NCBI GenBank assembly: GCA_937915915.1
Contig: CALGGN010000420.1
Location: forward strand, 1 to 5,684
Direction: 5' to 3'
DNA: 5,684 bases
Source of the DNA: an uncultured Selenomonas sp.
Lineage (GTDB): Bacteria; Bacillota; Negativicutes; Selenomonadales; Selenomonadaceae
In this document: piece by piece, positions 1-5,684 of the stretch
How positions within the stretch are numbered: the first letter of the stretch is position 1
How the letters are laid out: each line of letters begins with the position of its first letter
Program-made: the position numbers and the translations under genes
The notes under the pieces: model-generated
Told to the model about the DNA's origin: nothing
Seen by the model: only the letters and a program-made list of their open reading frames with translations
The model's database searches: none

Positions 1-58
1 CATCGCCGGCATCGCGGAGACAGGCAATGTCGGCGATGTAGATTCGCGTCTCGGTCAT
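1..58 (-). CDS. Probable Sfp-type 4'-phosphopantetheinyl transferase, N-terminal fragment (runs off the left end)
   Basis: Seen: an ATG at 58-56 opens a frame that stays open to the window edge and reads MTETRIYIADIACLRDAGD (19 codons plus one base). The ATG overlaps the TGA stop of the preceding gene in an ATGA arrangement, the usual sign of translational coupling. A weak purine-rich stretch (GGAAAAAG in the minus-strand sense) lies roughly 10-13 bases upstream. Known: many Bacillota Sfp-family PPTases start with a short beta strand of the form 'xIYLADISxLxD', and PPTases are frequently encoded beside NRPS genes. They transfer the phosphopantetheine arm of CoA to the conserved serine of carrier domains. 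Inference: the match of RIYIADIACLRD to that opening, plus the NRPS neighbour, makes a PPTase the best guess. None of the diagnostic motifs (the GxD and WxxKEA regions) fall inside the window, so this is a context-supported call only. Another small protein with a similar first strand cannot be excluded. Confidence 0.5.
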   Translation of the reverse strand, partial: MTETRIYIADIACLRDAGD

Positions 59-1806
59 GCGGCATCTGCTTTTTCCGTTCTGTCCCAACTTACCAGCACA
101 ATGTTTTGTCCGAAGGAGTACCGATATTCCAGCCGGCTGCAATAGTGAAACAACAGCTTCATGCCGATTTTGCGATCACCCTCTTTGACTTGCAGGGGAT
201 CAAAGGGCCTGCCCTCGTCACGCAAATAAGCCGTTACCTCCTTCTCCCGCAGCATCACGGACAAATCCATGTAGCTGCCGTTGCTGCAGCCGGAGTGTCT
301 TACAATGTTCATCATCAATTCGTCCAGACAGTGGACAATTCGCTCCTCCAAATCCCCCACGCCGTTTTCTTGCAAAAATTTTTTCAACGCATCGAAGGCA
401 TCAGCCTCCGCGTTCATGTTGCATTCCACTGAAACATCCAGCATTTTGCGTTCGGGATCGTCCTTTGGAATGAGGGAAACGAGCTGCACCTTTCCCTTGG
501 ATCTCATACTGACGGCCGTGGTGTCGGCAAAAAATATCAACAAGCTCAGCGCCGTAGCCATAGGGAATGCCAGCCAGATCTGCTCCGGCGGCAGGGTGCG
601 ATCCAAAACATAAAAGGAAACGGCAATTGTGACCAAGATCATCAAGCTGTTGATGGTGGATACGACACGATGCCCCAAAGCTACGTGCAAAAAGGTCATA
701 GAGGAAAGAATCCCCAATGCAAACAGAAAAATGCAGATCATGGGCAGCCCTCGCCCGGTCAGCTCGATCAATTCAGGGGTATTCGCTCCGAAGAGCGTTG
801 CCAAATCGTGGGAAAAGAGTCCCATCAGATTAAAGCAGACCGGCGCCAGCAGGACGACAAGCATCCCCCGCCCAAACAACAGGCGCATGCCACGATAGTC
901 GCCCTGTCCCAGCATCATGCCTCCGATCGCCGTATAGGACATGCCTACGCCGTTGGAAATCATGCTGCCGACAGAAATAATGCTGTATCCGATGGACATG
1001 ACAAACATACCGTCCGCACCCTGATTGTCCGTGATGTATGAGTTGCAGAGCAGCATGAGAACAATGACGGATATGGTTCCCACCAATCCCGGCAAAGAAA
1101 AGGCCACGCCGGTGGCAAAATCCGCCAGCCACGTTTTGCAGCGGCACAGTTTCATGCCGCTGTACTTGAAAATATAACACAGCAAAACCACGTCGCAGAC
1201 AAACGCACCAAGCAAGGTCGCGTAGGCTGCGCCCGCAATATCCATTCCCAGAACTTTCACGGCGGTCACGGCAAATATGATATTGGTCACCATGCCGGAA
1301 ACCATGCCGATGGTGACAACCTTCGGCTTGCCCATGACATCGACCAGCAGGGAAAGCCCGTTTTGAAAAATAAGCAAAAAGCAGCCCGCCACAAGCACAC
1401 CGGCATATTCGTTGACCATGGCCAGCAATCCTTCGGCGACAGGCAGAAGACTGACCACATATCCGGCCAAATTTGTGGTTGCCGCAATGACGCTGAGGGT
1501 CAGGCACACGATCAGCATGGAAACAAAACTGACCGTGAATACCTGATTTGCGCGGCCATTCTCCATCGCCCCCAAATATTGGGCAATACGGTTGGCCGGT
1601 CCCTGCGCCAATAGTGCGCCAATGGCACTGATGCAACTTACCATTGGCATGGCGGCATTGATGGACGAGAAGGCATCCGCCCCCAGCAAATTTCCCATCA
1701 GAATGCCGTTGATGATACTGCTCAGGTTCATTGCTGCCATTGACATAATGGCAGCAATCATATAGTACCTGAAACTGTAATTGATCAAATACGCTTTACG
1801 TTCCAA
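55..1806 (-). CDS. MATE-family efflux transporter fused to a C-terminal RsbW/SpoIIAB-like ATP-binding domain
   Basis: This is a complete 583-residue inner-membrane protein. Residues 1 to about 435 form a MATE fold with roughly twelve hydrophobic helices (about 12-37, 49-70, 90-110, 128-155, 162-184, 188-213, 228-254, 268-295, 313-332, 353-375, 381-401, 409-428). The MATE-type loop after the first helix (GADAFSSINAAMPM, then LAQGPANRIAQYLGA) recurs in the second half (SIGYSIISVGSMISNGVG, then MMLGQGDYRG), giving the expected pseudo-repeat. Ordinary MATE proteins are about 440-460 residues, so the extra 130 or so C-terminal residues are a separate soluble domain (see 76-444). The start is TTG at 1806-1804, because an in-frame TGA at 1824-1822 leaves no upstream start and GGGGGA sits six bases before it. 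The next ATG would be Met16, inside the first helix. The gene lies 19 bases after the NRPS stop and overlaps the next start by four bases. The likely role is export of, or response to, the NRPS product; substrate and energy coupling are not visible. Confidence 0.88.
   Translation of the reverse strand: MERKAYLINYSFRYYMIAAIMSMAAMNLSSIINGILMGNLLGADAFSSINAAMPMVSCISAIGALLAQGPANRIAQYLGAMENGRANQVFTVSFVSMLIVCLTLSVIAATTNLAGYVVSLLPVAEGLLAMVNEYAGVLVAGCFLLIFQNGLSLLVDVMGKPKVVTIGMVSGMVTNIIFAVTAVKVLGMDIAGAAYATLLGAFVCDVVLLCYIFKYSGMKLCRCKTWLADFATGVAFSLPGLVGTISVIVLMLLCNSYITDNQGADGMFVMSIGYSIISVGSMISNGVGMSYTAIGGMMLGQGDYRGMRLLFGRGMLVVLLAPVCFNLMGLFSHDLATLFGANTPELIELTGRGLPMICIFLFALGILSSMTFLHVALGHRVVSTINSLMILVTIAVSFYVLDRTLPPEQIWLAFPMATALSLLIFFADTTAVSMRSKGKVQLVSLIPKDDPERKMLDVSVECNMNAEADAFDALKKFLQENGVGDLEERIVHCLDELMMNIVRHSGCSNGSYMDLSVMLREKEVTAYLRDEGRPFDPLQVKEGDRKIGMKLLFHYCSRLEYRYSFGQNIVLVSWDRTEKADAA
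76..444 (-). other. HATPase_c_2 (anti-sigma-factor / RsbW-like) domain of the MATE fusion protein
   Basis: Residues about 455-577 of the MATE fusion carry the GHKL-fold landmarks of the RsbW/SpoIIAB group. The N box is ELMMNIVRH with Glu496, Asn500 and His504. The G1 box is RDEGRPFDP with Asp530, Gly532 and the family-typical PFDP. A G2-like stretch, KIGMKLLFHYC, holds Gly548, followed by a closing strand FGQNIVLVSW. ATP and Mg2+ contacts are therefore likely preserved. Known: in this family such domains phosphorylate STAS anti-anti-sigma proteins on Ser/Thr and bind sigma factors. Inference: here the domain is tethered to the cytosolic face of the membrane. It could gate transport, read ATP or signal to an STAS partner, but no STAS or sigma gene is visible in the window. 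Confidence 0.82.
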
Positions 1807-1812
1807 GCCAAA

Positions 1813-1818
1813 TCCCCC
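1813..1818 (-). promoter_or_regulatory. Ribosome binding site that supports the TTG start of the MATE fusion gene
   Basis: The minus strand reads GGGGGA here, six bases before the TTG at 1806. It lies in the 19-base gap after the NRPS stop (TGA at 1828-1826). It is the only good Shine-Dalgarno candidate near the gene's first possible start and decides for TTG over the internal Met16. The same five-G run leaves open a one-base-indel alternative, described in the findings. Confidence 0.6.
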
Positions 1819-1825
1819 GAATCAT

Positions 1826-4800
1826 TCAGCGTGTTGCTTTCTGGAGCAATTTCTCGGCTGCGTCACGATAGAAGGAATGCAGTTCCTCGGCAACAAAAAT
1901 CGAGCCGTGGGAATAATCGTTGAACTCTTGGATTTTTGCCTGAGGCGCATTTTTACGAAGCGCGTCAAGTTTCGTGCGCATCGCCTCTGCCGTGGAATTA
2001 CGATGCGCATTCAAGAAGAGCACATCTCCGTCATAGGGTGCCAGCGAATTTTCCGAGTAGATCACGGCAATCATATTGTTCAGATCCGCAAAGGTTTGCA
2101 GTTCCTCCTCAGTGTACTCATGCTCCTTGTACTCGAAGTCATCTACCATTTTCCGCAGGTCTTCCACCGTAAGATGCTTAATCTCATTGGGCGCGACTTT
2201 CCCCGCTGTTGGCAGTGAAGTATCGCCCATGATGACGGGTACGCTGTTGCCGGTCATTTCCTTCCACTCGTTCGCCATGCCGAACGCCACTGCGCCGCCA
2301 AAGCTGAAGCCGATAAATCCTGCTATCTTCGCCTCCTCGGGCAGGAGCGTTTGCACGAGCAATGCATAGAACGCCACCACATCATCATAGCGTTCGCCCG
2401 CGAACACTTTGTCATAATGTCTCTGAATCGGTTCGATCACCAGCACGTTGAAGTATTCGGCAAACAGATCGTGCAAATGCTCCGTATCGTTCAGGGTGAC
2501 GATGCCTTGCACAAATACCACTGTCGGTTTCCGTTCGTCATACTTTTCGTGCAGCCAGAAAATGCGTTTTTCGCCCCGGAGACAGCCGCGGATCGTCTTG
2601 TAGCGCGTGATATCCGACACGCGGAGCCGCATTCTCAGCTCGGAGTTGAGCCGGCTGACCAGCAGCATGGCTTTTAGGGAATTCAATCCCAGTGCTATTA
2701 AATTATCGGTGACCCCGAAGGCAATACCGGGGAGCACCTCACTGGCAATTCTCAGGCAGTTTTCTTCCTGCCGATTTTCCGGCGGGACGTTCTGCACTCC
2801 GGCCGAAACATCTGGCTCAGGCAGCGCCTTCCGGTCAATTTTCCCATTGGGGGTCATGGGCATCTGGTCGAGCTGCATATAAACCGTCGGAACCATGTAC
2901 GAAGTCAAGGACTCCGCCAAGAAGGATTTCAGCTTCTCAGGAGGGATTTCACGGTCAGCCGAGTAATACAGCACCAAACTGTCCTTCTTCACCTGGGCAT
3001 TCACCATCTTGATCCCGACGTACTGAGCGGCACGACTTTCAATTTCGCCCAGTTCAATGCGGAATCCGTGGAGTTTCACCTGGAAGTCGATACGTCCGGC
3101 ATACATGAGCTGGCCATTGTTGTTATAATAACCCAAATCCCCGGTGTGATACATTCGCACTCCCGGAACGAAGGGACAGTCGCCGAACACGGCTTCCGTC
3201 ATTTCCGGCCGGTTCCAGTAACCATAGCCCACATGGGGGCCGGCAATGCAAATTTCCCCCCGTACCCCCGGCGGTACCAAGTTGCCGTTTTTGTCCAGCA
3301 GGAAGCAGTATCCGTTCCACATGGGGCGTCCAAGCGGAATCGTTTCGTAATGGACACCTTTTTCCAGAATGAAAACTGCAGCGTTGCAGGTACATTCCGT
3401 CGGCCCGTACTCATTGCAGAACACGACATCATCGCTGACAACGCCCTGAAGAGCCTCGCCGCCGCAGGAAATAAACCGTTGGTTCAGTCGGTAGCTGTTT
3501 TTCAGGATTCTGGCCAAAGCCGTCGTGTAGCCGCCGCCCGTTATCTTGCGCTCCTCAATGAACTCATAGATCTGTTCGGGATCCCGACGAATCCGCTCCG
3601 GCATAATGTGCACCGAAGCGCCGGCCGAGAGAGGCGCGTAAAAATCGCAGATATGCGCGTCGAAGGAGAAGGATCTGTGGCTGCTGATCCGATCCTTGGG
3701 GTTATAGCCATATGCGTGAACCATGGACACGGCAAAGTTCATCAGGCCCTTTTGGTAGACAACCGCCCCCTTGGGCTTGCCGGTGGAGCCGGAAGTGTAG
3801 ATCATATACGCAAAGTTTTGCGGACTCGTGCGGTTGACGGGTCTGCCCTCCGTCTTGAGGATTTCCGTCATGGACGCTTCGGTCAGTGTTGCCTTCGCCC
3901 GTGCATCCTCTTCGATATAGGAAATACGCTCCTGGGGGTAAGCCGGGTCTATGGGCACATACGCCGCACCGGCTTTCTGAATGCCGATGAAGGCTACGGC
4001 AAATTCCTTCACCCGATCCATCTTGACCGCCACAAAGTCATCGGGCTCAATGCCATGGTCAATCAACCAGCATGCCACTTGATTGGAAGCATCATCCAGC
4101 TCTCCATAGGTCAGACTGCCGTTCTCATCTGCCACCGCTTCCGCCGAGGGACGTTCCGCCACTTGATCTCGGAAGAGATCCAACCAGGTTTTGGAGGCAT
4201 CATAAGCCAGTTCCTCTCCCTTGGACATCGCCATCAGTGCGGGCAATTCCGATTCGCCGACCCGAGCCAGGGAAACAAGGGGCGCATCCGGCCGATTAAT
4301 CATCTCCGTGACCAGCACGCCGAACAATTTGCCCACATTTTCCATTTCTCTCCGGCGATAGTGCTGGCGATTGAAGGTAAGGTGCAGGCAGAGCTGCCCT
4401 TCATCGTTGAGATACATGGTGGGCGTTACTTCGTCAAAACTCTCTTCCTTGATGAGCATCGGGCGAATGTTGAACGCCAAATGGGTCTCATGGGAATTCA
4501 CAGGCTCCTCTGTCCTGCCGCTGTCGAAGTTTTGGAAAGCGATGATATTTTGGAACAAATCCGCTCCCAAATCGGTTTGCTGCTGAATCTCATAGAGCGG
4601 GCAATCATCGTATTTGTTGCTTGCCGCCGCTTGCGTCTGAAGCTCTCTCAGCATCTGCCGCGCGGTGGTATCCTGTCCGATATGCACGCGCACCGGAACG
4701 GAATTGATCAGCGCTCCCACCAGTTCGCTCACATCTTCCTCGGTATTGTCCCTGCCCGAAACGACTTTGGCAAAGACTGCGTCCTCGGTCCGGCAATAGG

Positions 4801-5634
4801 TCTGGAGCACCATGCCCCATGCCAGCTCGATACCGTTGCTGACCGTGGCTCCTTCGGCACTGCACAAGGCCAGGAACTTATCGGTAATTTCCTTGTTGAC
4901 GGTGCTGGTGACTCCGTTGTTCTCGCTTTGTTCATTCAACGGCACATCGCCAAAGGATGGTATCTCCGCCCGCGTATCGTAATCCGCCAGCAGATTCCGC
5001 CAGTACGCCAGTCCTTCCGTCTTGTCCTTGCCGAGAATTTCCCTGACCGCCCGCTCGTACTTCCCGTTGTCAGGCGCAGGATCCGGCGTACGCTCTCCCG
5101 TGATCTCCTCGCTCAGGAACCTGAACAGGTCCCCCGTGCAGATGCCCATACACCAGCCGTCCTCAATGGCATGATGGATCGCCACGATCAGATAGCAGCT
5201 ATTTTCATCCTTCTTGGCACAGGTCACTTGGAACAGGGGCTTGCGCTGAAGTTCAAAGGCATTGGAAAGGATCTGCCTCCGCAAGTTTTCCGCCGCTTTT
5301 TTCGGATTGGGCTTGTCGCTGACATCGGCCATGATGGGTACCAGTTTGCGCCGGATAATCGCCTGACGCGGCTTTGTCACGCCGTCATAAATAATGGACG
5401 TACGGAGAACCTCATGCTTGACGGACAGCCTTGCCAAGGCAGCGGCAAGCTGCTCCTCGCTGGGCAATACATCCAACTCAAAGATAGTGACAATGCGATA
5501 AGCCCAGCTCTTGGGTTCAGACAGGAATTTGAACAGCATGCCTTCCTGCATGGGCGTCAACGGATAGATTCTCTCCACCTGCTCGTCCCGTGCAGCAAAG
5601 TCCTTCAGCACCGTGCCGAACTCACGCTCAGACC
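1826..5634 (-). CDS. Nonribosomal peptide synthetase, terminal C-A-T-TE module (5' truncated)
   Basis: This is the C-terminal portion of a multimodular NRPS, about 1268 genuine residues, ending at TGA 1828-1826. Residue numbers in this and the domain entries count from the apparent GTG at 5668; the first 12 of those residues are translated sequencing adapter, so the true start is missing. Domain order is condensation (about 33-470), adenylation (about 490-950), carrier (about 965-1030) and type I thioesterase (about 1045-1275). All core catalytic residues are present. The stub before the condensation domain (SEREFGTVLKDFAARDEQVERIYPL) looks like the linker that normally follows an upstream carrier domain, so at least one earlier module probably exists in the same polypeptide. 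The enzyme acts in the cytosol, needs phosphopantetheine loading (a candidate PPTase lies at the left end), and adds the last residue before release. No epimerase, methyltransferase or other tailoring domain is inserted. The final product cannot be deduced. Confidence 0.95.
1844..2536 (-). other. NRPS type I thioesterase (chain-release) domain
   Basis: About residues 1045-1275, an alpha/beta-hydrolase. The first strand PTVVFVQGI would supply the oxyanion region. The nucleophile elbow is GFSFGG with Ser1122, the candidate acid is Asp1149 in IMGDTSLP, and the base is His1254 in DYSHGSIF. The full Ser-Asp-His set is therefore present at normal spacing. An acidic, helical stretch (about 1166-1200, with many Glu and Asp) sits where the substrate lid is found in this family. 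It would release the finished peptide by hydrolysis or macrocyclisation; sequence alone does not say which. Its place at the C-terminus marks this as the last module of the assembly line. Confidence 0.9.
2579..2776 (-). other. NRPS carrier (thiolation/PCP) domain
   Basis: About residues 965-1030. The attachment motif is IALGLNSLKAM, with Ser997 as the phosphopantetheine site. The usual LGG(D/H)S(L/I) core is here LGLNSL, so Leu replaces the second Gly and Asn replaces Asp/His; the serine and following Leu are kept, so the domain is expected to be functional. Helix 1 lies around NRQEENCLRIASEVL, and the closing helix around VSDITRYKTIRGCL. It holds the final aminoacyl and then the full peptidyl thioester, and hands it to the thioesterase after a short linker of about 15 residues. 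Confidence 0.88.
2819..4201 (-). other. NRPS adenylation domain with an unassigned specificity pocket
   Basis: All core motifs are readable: LTYGEL (A1, 519-524), KAGAAYVPID (A2, 565-574), YTSGSTGKPKG (A3 P-loop, 624-634), FDAHICDFYAPLSAG (A4), NEYGPTE (A5, 752-758), GEICIAGPHVGYGYWNRPE (A6), YHTGDL (A7, 840-845), GRIDFQVKLHGFRIELGEIE (A8, 858-877) and NGKIDRKAL with the catalytic Lys943 (A10). It should form an aminoacyl-AMP and load the following carrier domain. Aligning by hand to GrsA gives pocket residues D670, A671, C674, G713, I733, C735, E753, C761, N762 and K943. Asp at the 235 position indicates a normal alpha-amino group on the substrate. I do not recognise the rest of the code and assign no amino acid. 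Confidence 0.93.
4259..5572 (-). other. NRPS condensation domain
   Basis: It opens with IYPLTPMQEGMLF (about residues 34-46), the C1 core motif. The catalytic motif is HHAIEDGW (165-172), with the second His at 166 and Asp170-Gly171 intact, so peptide-bond formation should be active. Further landmarks are YWRNLL (222-227), VGALINSVPVRV (317-328, the C5 'vNT-PVR' region) and KYDDCPLYEIQ (352-362). Length is normal. The domain would join the upstream peptidyl chain to the amino acid loaded by the adjacent adenylation domain. The 'PMQEGMLF' form of C1 is common in Bacillota elongation domains. Whether it prefers a D- or L-configured donor residue cannot be settled by eye. Confidence 0.93.
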
Positions 5635-5684
5635 AGATCGGAAGAGCACACGTCTGAACTCCAGTCACGATCAGATCTCGTATG
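5635..5684 (+). other. Illumina TruSeq adapter contamination at the contig end
   Basis: From 5635 the plus strand reads AGATCGGAAGAGCACACG and continues through CTGAACTCCAGTCAC to 5668. This is the standard TruSeq read-1 adapter. Bases 5669-5674 (GATCAG) match TruSeq LT index 9, and 5675-5684 (ATCTCGTATG) begin the flow-cell tail. On the minus strand the same bases encode MTGVQTCALPIW, a well-known artefact that makes the NRPS frame appear to start with GTG at 5668. None of this stretch belongs to the organism. Confidence 0.99.

Noticed and set aside
670..1041. A 123-codon plus-strand open frame antisense to the MATE gene
   Set aside because: Low-complexity Gln/His/Arg-rich translation typical of antisense shadows; the opposite strand explains the sequence.
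830..1636. A 268-codon open frame on the minus strand inside the MATE gene
   Set aside because: Its translation is rich in His, Cys, Arg and Gln with no coherent domain, and it is a frame-shifted shadow of the transporter, whose own frame has clear MATE helices.
1807..1825. Possible promoter or terminator between the NRPS and MATE genes
   Set aside because: The gap is only 19 bases, holds a ribosome binding site and shows no hairpin, U-tract or promoter hexamers.
1781..2218. A 145-codon open frame on the plus strand, antisense to the NRPS thioesterase region and the start of the MATE gene
   Set aside because: It lies opposite well-supported coding sequence, has no recognisable motif and no convincing ribosome binding site.
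5633..5668. GTG start codon and the N-terminus MTGVQTCALPIW for the NRPS
   Set aside because: These codons are translated Illumina adapter, so the NRPS frame is 5' truncated at the contig end.
1..5684. CRISPR array, insertion sequence, tRNA or direct-repeat structure
   Set aside because: Reading both strands gave no regularly spaced repeats, transposase motifs, terminal inverted repeats or cloverleaf-like segments; coding sequence accounts for almost every base.

Overview
The window is one end-to-end piece of a nonribosomal peptide biosynthesis operon, with every gene on the minus strand. Reading in the direction of transcription (from high to low coordinates) it holds three genes. First is the 3' part of a nonribosomal peptide synthetase (NRPS) carrying a complete terminal module (condensation, adenylation, carrier, thioesterase). 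Second is a complete 583-residue protein joining a MATE-type multidrug/oligosaccharide-exporter fold to a C-terminal RsbW/SpoIIAB-like ATP-binding domain. Third are the first 19 codons of a gene whose N-terminus resembles Sfp-type 4'-phosphopantetheinyl transferases. The genes are packed tightly: 19 bases separate the first two, and the last two overlap by four bases (ATGA). They are probably co-transcribed and translationally coupled. No promoter, terminator, RNA gene, repeat or mobile element is visible, and coding sequence covers nearly the whole window.

The last 50 bases (5635-5684) are not biological. They are the Illumina TruSeq adapter, including a six-base index (GATCAG) and the start of the flow-cell sequence. 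This means the window is the end of an assembled contig from a draft genome or metagenome. The apparent N-terminus of the long NRPS reading frame (MTGVQTCALPIW) is translated adapter. The true gene runs off the contig at about position 5634, and its upstream modules are missing. The left end also truncates a gene.

The organism is probably an anaerobic Bacillota (Clostridia or Negativicutes, gut- or rumen-like). This rests on the style of the MATE-ATPase fusion, the short PPTase N-terminus, the roughly balanced base composition and the TTG start with a strong G-rich ribosome binding site. It is inference and no finer placement can be defended.

As a functional unit, the NRPS would add and release the last residue of a peptide, the MATE-ATPase could export or sense the product, and the PPTase would load the NRPS carrier domains. 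The points most worth following up are the MATE-anti-sigma-kinase-like fusion inside an NRPS operon and an adenylation-domain binding pocket that matches no specificity code I can recall.
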